Assembly: GCA_017999985.1 (NCBI GenBank)
Contig: JAGNKU010000003.1
Coordinates: forward strand, 248,001 to 312,000
Length of the DNA stretch: 64,000 nucleotides
Direction: 5' to 3'
Source: Phycisphaerae bacterium
GTDB lineage: Bacteria; Planctomycetota; Phycisphaerae; UBA1845; Fen-1342
Shown: piece after piece, positions 33,249 through 41,642 of the stretch
How the letters are laid out: each line of letters begins with the position of its first letter
Position numbering within the stretch: the first letter of the stretch is position 1
Translations under genes and position numbers: made by a program
The notes under the pieces: model-generated
Told to the model about the DNA's origin: nothing
What the model saw: the letters and a program-made list of their open reading frames with translations, nothing else
Databases searched by the model: none

Positions 33249-34507
33249 TCGTCGGTGCCGCGCAGGTTGAAATCACCCCGGCGCCGGGGCGCGAGCTGTC
33301 CGGGTTCGCCGCACGCACCCAGCCGGCCGTGGGCGTGCTCGATCCGCTGTTGGCCCGGGCGCTGTACCTGGCCGACGGGCCGGAACGCCTGCTGTGGGTG
33401 CATGTCGATCTGATCGGGCTGGAACGCGACTTTGTTACTGAATTCCGCCAGTGGGCCGCGGCGCGCCATGGGCTGGCACCTGCCCAGGTGATGTTGTCGG
33501 CGACGCACACGCACTCGGGGCCGCCAACGATCCATCTCCAGGAAGCTGGCACGTATGACGCGTCCTACGTCACGTCGCTGTCGACCAGGCTTCAGCAGGT
33601 GGCCAGCGCGGCGCTGGCTCAGCCGGAGGAATGCCAGGTGATCCGGGTGGAGGGCCATTGCGATCTGGCGATCGATCGACGGCGGCGGCCATCGGCCCAC
33701 ACCGATCCACGCGTGGCCGCGGTGGGCTGGCGCCGCGCTGACGGGACGTTCGCAGCCGTGCTGACCAACTACGCCATGCATGGCGTCGCCCTGGGCGCCG
33801 GCAACCGTCAGATCAGCGCCGATGTGCCCGGCCAGGTGGCGCACGCCGTGACGCGGCAACTGCCGGGGCGGCCGGTCGCGCTGGTCACGAACGGGGCCTG
33901 CGCCAATCTCAACCCGCCCGCCGAGAATGTGCCGTTCAGCCAGATTCAGGCCTGGGGGGAACAGATCGCGGGCGCAGTCGTGCCAGCCTTGCGGCGTGCC
34001 GCGCCAGAGCCGGGTGCCGGTTTGCGCGTGCGTGCGCGGATCGTGCCGTTGCCAATCGAACGCCTGAGCCTGGAAGAAATCGAGGCGGCGGCGCGACGGG
34101 CGCTCGACGAGGAGAGTGCTTTCCCGGAGTGGGGCGCACGCTACCGGCGCGCCGTCGAGAACTGGCGGCAGACCATGAGTCAGGCTGTTCGCGATGGGAC
34201 CGCGAGCGACACCCGGGAGGTCGAACTGAGCGCGGTGCGTATCGGCGGCGCGCTCTTCCTGGGATTGAACGCGGAGATCTTTTCGACGTTCACGGATCAG
34301 GTCCGCAGCGCGGCGGGCGGCGCGGCGTACACGGTCGGCTATGCCAACGGCCTGCTTGGCTATCTGCCGACCGCCGCGGCGTACGATGAGGGCGGGTATG
34401 AAGTGGAGACCGCGCACTACTTCTACAACAGCTTTCGCGTACGGCGCGCCGGCTTTGAGCTGGTGGTGCAGCACGCGGCGGCGCTGGCGCGCGAAATGGT
34501 GCCGTAG
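33245..34507 (+). CDS. Neutral/alkaline ceramidase-like protein
   Basis: A 420-residue protein resembling the N-terminal catalytic domain of neutral ceramidases, zinc enzymes that split ceramide into sphingosine and fatty acid. It begins with the family pattern VGAAQVEITPAPG. It has ATHTHSGPPT (His88 and His90), NYAMHGVALG and TNGACANLNP, which match metal- and substrate-site segments. It lacks the C-terminal immunoglobulin-like domain and a signal peptide, so the location may be cytoplasmic. Its ATG overlaps the GH84-like stop as ATGA. Similar shortened proteins are abundant in planctomycetes, where the substrate is unproven; another amide is possible. Confidence 0.8.
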   Translation: MIVGAAQVEITPAPGRELSGFAARTQPAVGVLDPLLARALYLADGPERLLWVHVDLIGLERDFVTEFRQWAAARHGLAPAQVMLSATHTHSGPPTIHLQEAGTYDASYVTSLSTRLQQVASAALAQPEECQVIRVEGHCDLAIDRRRRPSAHTDPRVAAVGWRRADGTFAAVLTNYAMHGVALGAGNRQISADVPGQVAHAVTRQLPGRPVALVTNGACANLNPPAENVPFSQIQAWGEQIAGAVVPALRRAAPEPGAGLRVRARIVPLPIERLSLEEIEAAARRALDEESAFPEWGARYRRAVENWRQTMSQAVRDGTASDTREVELSAVRIGGALFLGLNAEIFSTFTDQVRSAAGGAAYTVGYANGLLGYLPTAAAYDEGGYEVETAHYFYNSFRVRRAGFELVVQHAAALAREMVP

Positions 34508-34557
34508 GCCGCCATGAGCAGCGGCAGGGTTGCAGGCACGGACCGGAGGTGTATGCA

Positions 34558-35367
34558 ATGGCCAGAATCTACTACGTGGGCGACTGGGCTGTCCTGACCG
34601 GACCGGTATTCGCGGAGACACCGTTCCACCACTCGCCCAAGGGCCTGGAGATCTTCAACTACGGCGTCTGGCTCAAGGATGCGCTGGAATCCACCGGCCG
34701 GCACACGGTTGAGTCCGTGCCGGCCTGGGATTTCTACAACAAGCTGGGCCCGGGGGACTACGAGCGGGTTCTGGACCAGTACGACGTGCTGATCTTCAGC
34801 GACGTCGATGCCAAGCTGTTCCAGTTGGCGCCCAGCTTCTTTGATCGCCGGCAATTCGGCCGCCAGGTGCTCACATTCCCCGACCGCATCCGTCTCACGG
34901 TGGAGGCGGTGCGCGCCGGCAAGGGGGCGATGTTCCTGGGCGGCTGGTATTCGTTCACCGGCGAGCTGGGCAAGGGGGGGTGGGGCCGCACGCAGCTCCG
35001 CGAGCTCCTGCCCGTAACGTGCCTCGAACACGAGGACTTGATCGAGAGCACGGAGGGATTCACGGGGGAGGCTACTGCCAGCGGCCGGCAATGCCTCCCG
35101 ACGATCGACTTTGCCCGCCTTCCGCCCGTCCTCGGCTACAACCGGACGCTGCCGAGCCCGGAGGGCGAGGTGCTGGCGTGCTGGCGCGAGACCGGCGATC
35201 CGCTGCTGGCGGTGCGGCAATGCGGCCGGGGCCGGGTGCTCGCGTATACGTCCGACCCGGCGCCCCACTGGGGATGCAATTTCGTGTTCTGGGATCAGTA
35301 CCCGGCGTTTTGGCTGGCGTGCCTCGACTGGATCAGCGGCGCGGAGGAACCGTTGGGGGGCGGCTGA
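34558..35367 (+). CDS. GATase1-like (PF07090-type) protein
   Basis: A 269-residue cytoplasmic protein resembling the class I glutamine-amidotransferase-like family found with sugar catabolic genes. Segments include MARIYYVGDW, KGLEIFNYGVWLKDAL, YDVLIFSDVDAKLF, AGKGAMFLGGWYSFTG and a C-terminal PAPHWGCNFVFWDQY. A nucleophilic Cys at a GATase elbow is not obvious; the GGWYSF position has no Cys. It may be a non-catalytic or altered member. The ATG at 34558 has GGAGG 8 nt upstream; the frame from GTG 34549 overlaps that site. It is the last gene of the symporter operon and is followed by a hairpin. Confidence 0.72.
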   Translation: MARIYYVGDWAVLTGPVFAETPFHHSPKGLEIFNYGVWLKDALESTGRHTVESVPAWDFYNKLGPGDYERVLDQYDVLIFSDVDAKLFQLAPSFFDRRQFGRQVLTFPDRIRLTVEAVRAGKGAMFLGGWYSFTGELGKGGWGRTQLRELLPVTCLEHEDLIESTEGFTGEATASGRQCLPTIDFARLPPVLGYNRTLPSPEGEVLACWRETGDPLLAVRQCGRGRVLAYTSDPAPHWGCNFVFWDQYPAFWLACLDWISGAEEPLGGG

Positions 35368-35373
35368 CCCCAG

Positions 35374-35393
35374 CCTGCTTGGGTGCAAGCGGG
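35374..35393 (+). terminator. Hairpin after the symporter operon
   Basis: A stem of 8 bp, CCTGCTTG with CAAGCGGG (one T-G pair), around a GGTG loop lies 7 bases after the stop at 35367. No T-run follows. A second smaller stem, GGGCG and CGCCC, occurs at 35434-35446. Together they probably end the operon. Confidence 0.4.
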
Positions 35394-35472
35394 GGGGTGA
35401 TCCGCCGGGGCGGACCACGCCCGGCCGATAGCGGGGCGTAGCGCCCGCCTGTCGCCCGATTCTGGAATGTCC

Positions 35473-35501
35473 TTGACTATATGTGAACCAGTGTTCATAA
35501 T
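35473..35501 (+). promoter_or_regulatory. Consensus promoter with operator dyad before the 52-residue peptide gene
   Basis: TTGACT (35473-35478) and CATAAT (35496-35501) are spaced by 17 bp. Inside the spacer and overlapping the -10 box is a perfect dyad, TGAAC-CAGT-GTTCA (35484-35497), of the type bound by TetR-family repressors. The promoter reads toward the peptide gene with a leader of about 130 nt. A TetR gene lies about 1.5 kb downstream. Confidence 0.6.
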
Positions 35502-35520
35502 ATGAATATCGCGCCCGCGA

Positions 35521-35538
35521 CCGGCACGCGCGTGCCGG
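35521..35538. repeat. Perfect 18-bp palindrome in the peptide-gene leader
   Basis: The sequence CCGGCACGCGCGTGCCGG is its own reverse complement. It lies about 20 bp downstream of the -10 box, inside the transcribed leader, and could form a stable stem (CCGGCAC pairing with GTGCCGG) that affects RNA stability or translation, or act as a second operator. Confidence 0.5.
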
Positions 35539-35637
35539 GTTCTGCGGTGGGCGCGTGTCCGTGCGCGACTCGCGCGGCGCTCCGGCCGTAGCCGGCCGCG
35601 AGACCTGCGCGGTGTTCGCGAAAGGAGTCCAATCAGC

Positions 35638-35796
35638 ATGAAGTCCAAGAGACTGCGTGGTCGTGCCGCTCTTGCGCTGGCGTTCCTGATGGGAGTCCCC
35701 GTCGTGGCGCAAGCGGGCTGGGACGGCCTCAGCGGCATCATCGGCAGCGCGCTCGCCCTCGCGTTCGGGATCGTGGACATCGCCGGCGACAGCTAG
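35638..35796 (+). CDS. Small secreted peptide (52 residues) of unknown function
   Basis: A 52-residue gene whose ATG at 35638 follows AAAGGAGT by about 9 nt. The first 26 residues are a clean signal peptide: a basic n-region (KSKRLRGR), a hydrophobic core, and an Ala-Gln-Ala cleavage site. The predicted mature peptide of about 26 residues starts GWDGLSGIIG, is rich in Gly, Ala, Ile and Leu, ends in acidic residues, and has no cysteine. The gene has its own consensus promoter with an operator-like dyad and a structured leader. It could be a signalling, membrane-active or surface peptide. I recognise no homologue. Confidence 0.65.
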   Translation: MKSKRLRGRAALALAFLMGVPVVAQAGWDGLSGIIGSALALAFGIVDIAGDS

Positions 35797-35813
35797 TGCG
35801 ACGGGGGGCGCGC

Positions 35814-36845
35814 TCAGGGTTCGCCCGCGGGTTGGTCGCTGGGCTTCGGCCGCCCGCGGGTGTGTGCCCAGAGGTATTGCGTCGGGTCGCCGAGCACGAG
35901 CTGTTCCAGGGCGGCCACGTACCGCTGCGTGATGTACGTGACCGGGTCAGCGACGTGACTCCACGCGCTCGGTTCGAAGAAGTCGACGACGGCGAGTTCA
36001 AACCGGAACGGCGTTGCCTGCCGTCGAATTCCGGCCACGGTCACCACGGCTCCGTAGCGTGCCGCCAGCAGTCCCACGGTGCGCGGCACGGCCGTTGGCA
36101 GACCGAGGAACGTGACCGGCACGCCATGCACGGCGGCGTGGTCGGCGAGGATCGCCACTGTGCCGCCCGCGCCGAGTATCTCCGGCAGCCGGACGAGCGC
36201 CTGGCTCACCGGGATCAGCTCGCAACCGCTGGCTGCACGAATGCTGCGACGGTAGGCGTCAAAATCGGGGTTGGCGTGTGGACGATACACCACGCCGGCG
36301 CGGAGACCGTTGCAGCCCAGGAACAACGGCAGCAGGTCGAACGGCCCGTAGTAGGCAGTCAGGAGCATGACCGGGTGCCGCTGCCGCTGGGCGGCGAGCA
36401 GGAGCCCGAGGTAGGGTTCAGGAATCACGCCCCCGTAGCGTGGCAGCGTGGCGGGGCGGATGCGACGCCTGGCGAGCATCAGGTCGGTGAGATTCCAGGC
36501 GCGATGGATAAATGCGCGCTGCGCGATACGGCAAATTTCGGTCGCCGGATAGCGCGCCCCCAGCGCCGCGTGGCATTGCGCCTCGCTACGAGCACGCAGC
36601 GGATCGTGGAGCTGGTACACGCGCCGGGCGAGCATGGCCACGAAGGCGTAGGCCGCCCGGGGGCCGAGCGCATTCAGCAGCGCGGTCAGCCCGCGCCGAT
36701 AGGTGTCGGCGAGCCACAAGAGCACGCGCGCGGATGCCGGGCTCACGAATGAACCCGTTGCGGCGCCAGGCCGAAGCAGGGCAAGGTCATCGACGGTGCT
36801 TCCCTGAAGGCGCGACTGCGGACGCGGGCCGGGTACGGCTGACAT
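35814..36845 (-). CDS. LpxL/HtrB-like lysophospholipid acyltransferase family protein, altered motif
   Basis: A 343-residue protein of the lipid A late-acyltransferase (LPLAT) superfamily. Its core follows the family: an N-terminal helical region (about 38-100), a LLTAYYGPFDLLP segment at about 161-173, AILADHAAVHGVPVTFLG near 215-230, and a C-terminal WAHTRGRPK matching the W-HRRWK-type end. The catalytic H-X4-D/E box reads Tyr165-X4-Asp170, so the expected histidine is a tyrosine. It may be an inactive or repurposed acyltransferase. Start at 36845 is uncertain; no good ribosome site is seen. It converges on the small peptide gene and is divergent from the TetR gene. Confidence 0.72.
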   Translation of the reverse strand: MSAVPGPRPQSRLQGSTVDDLALLRPGAATGSFVSPASARVLLWLADTYRRGLTALLNALGPRAAYAFVAMLARRVYQLHDPLRARSEAQCHAALGARYPATEICRIAQRAFIHRAWNLTDLMLARRRIRPATLPRYGGVIPEPYLGLLLAAQRQRHPVMLLTAYYGPFDLLPLFLGCNGLRAGVVYRPHANPDFDAYRRSIRAASGCELIPVSQALVRLPEILGAGGTVAILADHAAVHGVPVTFLGLPTAVPRTVGLLAARYGAVVTVAGIRRQATPFRFELAVVDFFEPSAWSHVADPVTYITQRYVAALEQLVLGDPTQYLWAHTRGRPKPSDQPAGEP

Positions 36846-36934
36846 CGGGTGGTGCTGCGACAGCCCGATTCCTGATAGCGCGGGTTGTCACCTGCGAATT
36901 GCACGTATAAAACATGAGCCTAGGTTCTCAGTCT

Positions 36935-36944
36935 GTCAATTGAC
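36935..36944. promoter_or_regulatory. Palindrome in the divergent LPLAT/TetR promoter region
   Basis: The 143-bp region 36846-36988 contains the perfect palindrome GTCAATTGAC, flanked by an imperfect TGAG...CTCA dyad at about 36915-36930. TTGACA and TTGACT -35-like hexamers read outward from it in both directions. It is a candidate operator for the adjacent TetR regulator. Confidence 0.4.
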
Positions 36945-36988
36945 TTATCAGATCGTGCCGGCCGCGTCGGCGCGCCGCGAACAGGAAA

Positions 36989-37618
36989 ATGGCCAGCAAC
37001 AAACGCCGCGACCGGGAGCGAGAGCGTCATCGCCGCGAGATTCTCGCGGCGGCGCTCGACCTCTTCTCCCGCAAGGGCTTTGCGGACACGAGCATGGCCG
37101 AGATCGCTGCGCAGGCGGAGTTCGCGGTCGGCACGCTGTACCGCTTCTTCCGGGACAAGGAGGCACTGTACCAGGCCCTGATCGCCGAAACGGTCCGGGA
37201 GTTCGCGCAGGCGGCGTCGGCAGCGCTCGACGCGCCCGGCACGGAGATCGAGAAGCTCGAACGCTATATCGAAACGAAGGCCCGACTGTTTGTGCAGCAC
37301 ATACCGGCCGCCCGCCTGTACTTTGCGCAGACCGCGCTCGCCGCGTACTCGCCGGCACTGGGGCTGAATCGCGAAGTCCGCGCGATCTACGACGGGGTCG
37401 TAAACCGCCTGGAATCGCTCATCCGCGGCGCGGTGCGCAAGAAGCTGCTGGTTGACATCGAGCCCCGGCTGCTCTTTCTGGGCCTGGAGGGGGTCAGCAA
37501 CGCCTTCCTGCCCGCGCTGGTGGAACGCCCTGAGGATTTCACCGCCGAGGACATGGCGCAGGCGACCAAGCGCATCTACTTTGAGCGCGTCAGGCTGCGC
37601 CCGCCCCCGGCCGAATGA
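36989..37618 (+). CDS. TetR-family transcriptional regulator
   Basis: A 209-residue regulator. The N-terminus is strongly basic (KRRDRERERHRR), followed by the TetR helix-turn-helix: ILAAALDLFSRKGFADTSMAEIAAQAEFAVGTLYRFFRDKEAL (split as residues 18-37 and 38-60). The C-terminal ligand domain has REVRAIYDGVVNRLESLI and ends near residue 209, a normal family length. The ATG at 36989 has AGGA only a few bases upstream. It probably represses itself, the divergent LPLAT gene or the small peptide gene, given the palindromes at 36935-36944 and 35484-35497. The ligand is unknown; lipid-like ligands are common for such repressors. Confidence 0.85.
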   Translation: MASNKRRDRERERHRREILAAALDLFSRKGFADTSMAEIAAQAEFAVGTLYRFFRDKEALYQALIAETVREFAQAASAALDAPGTEIEKLERYIETKARLFVQHIPAARLYFAQTALAAYSPALGLNREVRAIYDGVVNRLESLIRGAVRKKLLVDIEPRLLFLGLEGVSNAFLPALVERPEDFTAEDMAQATKRIYFERVRLRPPPAE

Positions 37619-37644
37619 GCACCTCCGCTGCGCGCCGCGTCCAG

Positions 37645-39390
37645 TCACGCACTTGCCGGGCTGCCTGCCGTACTGAAGAACAAGCCGGAGAAGTACAAGT
37701 AGGCCGCCAAAATGATCGCGAGGACGATGCCGGTGTGGATCACGTCCCATTTGGTCCAGGACCGGCCCGCGGCGCGATCCGTCGGGTGCCGGTGCGTCAT
37801 GGTCAGCCCGAGCGTCTTCTCGACCGGCGGCGGGGCGGTCACCAGGCTTACGACCACCATGATCGCCGCGCTGACCAGGAACAGGTACACCGCGAACAGC
37901 AGGAAGTTGATGTTGCCGAACATGACGAGTGGGTGCGTGGCCCACGTCGCGGCGGCAACGATGTCCTTGTCAAGACCTCCGGCGTAGACCTGGCAGCCAA
38001 GCTTGGCGAGCCCCAGCATGAAACCGACAATGAGCGACGCCAGCGCTCCGTGGGCGTTGATACGCCGGATGAACACACCGAGGAAGAAGATCGCCGTGAG
38101 CGGCGGCGCGAGATAGGCCTGCACGCTCTGGAGGTATTCGTAGAGGCCGGAACTGATGTTCTGCATCACGGGGATCCAGGCGATCCCGGCGAGCACGACG
38201 ACGCTGGTGGCGAGACGGCCGACGGTCACCAGTTCGCGTTCCGGCCGATTCGGCCGTAGTTTCTCGTAGATGTCGACCGTGAACAGGGTGGAGCACGAGT
38301 TGAAGACGGATGCCAGCGAGCTCATCAGCGCAGCGAGCAGGCCCGCGACAACCAGTCCGCGGAGGCCGATCGGCAGGAGCGTTCCGACCATCGCCGGAAA
38401 CACGGAGTTGGTGTTGGCGTAGCTTAGCAGGCCCTTCTGCCGCAACGCCGCCCCGATCATGCCCGGCACGATGAAGATGAATACCGGCGTCAGCTTGAGG
38501 TAGGCGCCGAAAATCGTGCCGCGCCGCGATTGCTTCAGATCCTTGCCGGCGAGGGTGCGCTGCACGATGTACTGGTCCGTGCACCAATACCACAGGCCGA
38601 CGATGGGGGCCGCGAAGAGCATGCCCGGCCAGGGAAACCGCGGATCGTTTGCCGGCTTCCAGAGATTGAACATCTCGGCGTCGAGTGTGCTGGTCAGGAC
38701 GCCCCACCCGCCGAGCTTGACCAGCCCGATGATCGTCAGCGTCAACGATCCGCCAATGAGCACGATCGCCTGGGCTGCCTCGGTGTATACGACGGCCCGC
38801 ATACCGCCGACGATGGTGTAGATTCCGGTCAGCACGACGGTCGACAGGGCCCCGACCCAGAACGGCCCCATCTCGCCGATGTGCAGGTCGGGCAACAATG
38901 TGGCGACGACCGTGCCGCCGGCGAAGACCGTCACGCTCACCTTGGTGAATACGTAGGCGACGAGACTGACCAGCGACACCACCCAGCGCGACGCGGGGCT
39001 GAAGCGCTTCTCGAGAAACTCGGGCAGTGTGAACACGCGGCTGCGCACGTAAAACGGCAGCAACACCCAGCCGAGCACGAGCAGACACCAGGCGTGCAGC
39101 TCGTAGTGGGCCATGGCGACGCCGCTGTCAGCCCCGGCGCCGGCGAGTCCGACCAGGTGCTCAGACCCGATGTTGGATGCGAAGAGCGAACAGCCGATGA
39201 CAAACCACCCGACGTTGCGCCCTGCCAGGAAGTAGTCTTCGCTCGTCCGCTGCCGCCGGCTGGACCAGAACGCGATCCCGGCCACCAGCGAGAAGTACAG
39301 CGCCACCCCGACCCAGTCGAACGCACTCAAGCCCGGTAACGCGGCCTGCGCCAGTACCTGGAGCCCCCCGCACGTCGCGAAGTCCATCAT
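37645..39390 (-). CDS. SSS-family sodium/sugar symporter of the arabinose operon
   Basis: A 581-residue SGLT-type sodium:solute symporter. Features are [68 protein letters not shown] and [25 protein letters not shown], all typical of galactose/glucose-type carriers of the family. The ATG overlaps the araA stop as ATGA, so it is translated with araBDA and most likely imports L-arabinose or an arabino-oligosaccharide. The predicted topology ends in a hydrophobic helix near the C-terminus. The substrate is inferred from the operon. Confidence 0.88.
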   Translation of the reverse strand: MMDFATCGGLQVLAQAALPGLSAFDWVGVALYFSLVAGIAFWSSRRQRTSEDYFLAGRNVGWFVIGCSLFASNIGSEHLVGLAGAGADSGVAMAHYELHAWCLLVLGWVLLPFYVRSRVFTLPEFLEKRFSPASRWVVSLVSLVAYVFTKVSVTVFAGGTVVATLLPDLHIGEMGPFWVGALSTVVLTGIYTIVGGMRAVVYTEAAQAIVLIGGSLTLTIIGLVKLGGWGVLTSTLDAEMFNLWKPANDPRFPWPGMLFAAPIVGLWYWCTDQYIVQRTLAGKDLKQSRRGTIFGAYLKLTPVFIFIVPGMIGAALRQKGLLSYANTNSVFPAMVGTLLPIGLRGLVVAGLLAALMSSLASVFNSCSTLFTVDIYEKLRPNRPERELVTVGRLATSVVVLAGIAWIPVMQNISSGLYEYLQSVQAYLAPPLTAIFFLGVFIRRINAHGALASLIVGFMLGLAKLGCQVYAGGLDKDIVAAATWATHPLVMFGNINFLLFAVYLFLVSAAIMVVVSLVTAPPPVEKTLGLTMTHRHPTDRAAGRSWTKWDVIHTGIVLAIILAAYLYFSGLFFSTAGSPASA

Positions 39391-40892
39391 GTGGTCACTC
39401 CACCGAAGCGTGGCGCCAGCTCACGCCGCAGCCGTTCCAGATCCGTCGCTCCGTCGATTACGCAGCACTCGATGCCGGTCATCTCCGCGAAGTCGCGGAG
39501 CATCTCAGCGGTGACGGCATAGCTGTACGCCGTGTGGTGGGCGCCGCCGGCATAGATCCACGCGGCGATGCCGGCTTCGAAGCTCGGCCGCGGCACCCAC
39601 ACGGCCCGCGCCACCGGCAGCCTTGGCAGCGGCGCGTCCGGCGCCACCGCGTCGACCTCGTTCACGGTCAGGCGCAGCCGCCCGCCCAGGTCGACGAGCG
39701 ACGCGTTGAGGGCCGGGCCCGGGGGCGCATCGAACACCAGCCGGACCGGGTCGTCGCGCCCGCCGATGCCCAGGGGATGCACTTCGCACGACGGGCGCCC
39801 CGCGGCGATCGACGGGCAGACCTCCAGCATGTGCGCGCCCAGCACGCGCTCACGTCCGGGTTCCAGGTGGTACGTGTAGTCTTCCATGAAACTCGTGCCG
39901 CCGGGGAGGCCCGCGGCCATGACCTTCAGGGCGCGCACCAGGGCCGCGGTCTTCCAGTCGCCCTCGGCGCCGAAGCCGAAACCGTCCGCCATGAGCCGTT
40001 GCCCGGCGAGGCCGGGAAGCTGCGGGAGGCCGTGCAGATTCTCGAACGTATCGGTGAACGCCTCCGCCCCGAGCTCGGCCAGGAACGCCCGCAGGCCCAG
40101 CTCGATCCGCGCGGCAGCACGCAGGGCCTGGCGGCGCCGGCCGTCCGCCCGGAGTTCCGGCGCGAGCGTGTACTCCTCGCCGTAGCGCGCGCACAGCGCG
40201 TCTACGTCCTGATCGCTGGCGGCCGCGACATGCCTGGCCAGATCGCCCAGCCCCCACCCGTCCACGCGATATCCGAAGGCGCACTCGGCTGCAACCTTGT
40301 CGCCATCGGTCACTGCGACACGTCGCATGTTGTCGCCGAGGCGCGCCACGAGCAGCGTCCGTTGGTCGTGCAGCGCGCGGGCCGCCCGCTGCCAGGCGTC
40401 GAGGCGTGCGTGCGTGGCCTCGGCCTGCCAGTGCCCGACGACGACCTTCCGACGGAGTCCGAGCCGCGTGCAGATGTACCCGAACTCGCGGTCGCCGTGC
40501 GCCGACTGGTGCAGGTTCATGTAGTCCATGTCGATGGACGCCCACGGCAGGTCGCGCTGCATTTGCGTGTGCAGGTGCAGCAGCGGCCGGCGCAGCGCCC
40601 GCAGCCCCCCGATCCACATCTTCGCGGGGCTGAACGTGTGCATCCACGCGATCACGCCGGCGCACTGCGGGGCCGCGTTGGCCTCGGCGATGATCTGCTC
40701 GATCGCCTCCGCGCTAGTCAGCACCGGCTTGGCGACCACCGGCAGCGCCAGCCGTCCTGACCCGTTCAGCCCGGCCGCGACCGTGCGGCTGTTTTCCGCA
40801 ACACTGCGCAGCGTGGCCTCCCCATAGAGATGCTGGCTGCCGGTCAGCAGCCACGTCTCCGCCGCTTTTCCCCGCGGGATACTTGTGCTCAC
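39387..40892 (-). CDS. araA: L-arabinose isomerase
   Basis: A 501-residue enzyme converting L-arabinose to L-ribulose. The N-terminal [38 protein letters not shown] and [16 protein letters not shown] segments are diagnostic, as is the [15 protein letters not shown] block near 330. Length is the family norm (about 500). It starts at GTG 40892 with AGGAGA five bases upstream. It lies 33 bp after araD and overlaps the symporter gene by 4 bp, making an araB-araD-araA-symporter operon. Confidence 0.96.
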   Translation of the reverse strand: MSTSIPRGKAAETWLLTGSQHLYGEATLRSVAENSRTVAAGLNGSGRLALPVVAKPVLTSAEAIEQIIAEANAAPQCAGVIAWMHTFSPAKMWIGGLRALRRPLLHLHTQMQRDLPWASIDMDYMNLHQSAHGDREFGYICTRLGLRRKVVVGHWQAEATHARLDAWQRAARALHDQRTLLVARLGDNMRRVAVTDGDKVAAECAFGYRVDGWGLGDLARHVAAASDQDVDALCARYGEEYTLAPELRADGRRRQALRAAARIELGLRAFLAELGAEAFTDTFENLHGLPQLPGLAGQRLMADGFGFGAEGDWKTAALVRALKVMAAGLPGGTSFMEDYTYHLEPGRERVLGAHMLEVCPSIAAGRPSCEVHPLGIGGRDDPVRLVFDAPPGPALNASLVDLGGRLRLTVNEVDAVAPDAPLPRLPVARAVWVPRPSFEAGIAAWIYAGGAHHTAYSYAVTAEMLRDFAEMTGIECCVIDGATDLERLRRELAPRFGGVTT

Positions 40893-40925
40893 GTGCCTCT
40901 CCTGCGCGCTCGTGATCCTGCCGCG

Positions 40926-41642
40926 CTACTGTCCCTGCCCGTAATACGCGCTCTTCCCGTGCCTGCGCTCGTGGTGCTTGTGGAGCAGGTACGGCTCCAG
41001 CGGCGGCGGTGCACCGGTCTGTATTCCGGCCAGAAGTGCCAGGCGGGCACAGGCCTCGAGCGCCACCGCGTTCTCCACGGAATCCGCCGCGTCACGCCCC
41101 CAGCAGAATGGCCCGTGCCCGGCCACTAGCACCGCCGGCACCTGCATGGGATCGACCGGTGGCGACCCCGCGGCAGTTCGCGTGAACGCCTCGACGATCA
41201 CCGCGCCGGTGTTCGCCTCGTAGTCCGCCGCCACCTCCTCTGGCGTGAGCTGTCGCGTCACGGGCACGGTGCCCATGAAATGATCCGCATGCGTCGTGCC
41301 GAGGCAGGGCAGCGCGCGGCGGCACTGGCACAGCACCGTGGCGTGAGGACTGTGCGTGTGCGTGATCCCGCCGATCTGGGCGAGCGCGCGGTACAGCGCG
41401 AGGTGGGTCGGCGTGTCGCTGCTCGGCCGCAGTGTGCCCTCGGCGACCGTGCCAGCCAGATCCACGAGCACGATGTCGGCGGCCCGGAGCCGGTCGTAGG
41501 CAACACCGCTGGGCTTGATCGCGACGAGGCCCGCGGCGCGATCAATGCCGCTGACATTTCCCCACGTGAGCGTGACGAGCCCGTGCGTGACCAGCGCGCG
41601 GTTCGCGTCACACACGGCCTGCCGCAACTCGCGCAGCTTCAC
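40926..41642 (-). CDS. araD: L-ribulose-5-phosphate 4-epimerase
   Basis: A 238-residue class II aldolase-fold enzyme converting L-ribulose 5-phosphate to D-xylulose 5-phosphate. The zinc-site segment GGITHTHSPHATVLCQ and the GTTHADHF segment are conserved, and the end KHHERRHGKSAYYGQ is typical. It starts at GTG 41642, overlapping the TGA of araB (sequence GTGA), which indicates coupling. The length is close to E. coli AraD. Confidence 0.95.
   Translation of the reverse strand: MKLRELRQAVCDANRALVTHGLVTLTWGNVSGIDRAAGLVAIKPSGVAYDRLRAADIVLVDLAGTVAEGTLRPSSDTPTHLALYRALAQIGGITHTHSPHATVLCQCRRALPCLGTTHADHFMGTVPVTRQLTPEEVAADYEANTGAVIVEAFTRTAAGSPPVDPMQVPAVLVAGHGPFCWGRDAADSVENAVALEACARLALLAGIQTGAPPPLEPYLLHKHHERRHGKSAYYGQGQ

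Noticed and set aside
35521-35538. Reading the 18-bp palindrome as a terminator
   Set aside because: It lies between promoter and start codon of the peptide gene and lacks a T-run; a leader structure or operator is more likely.
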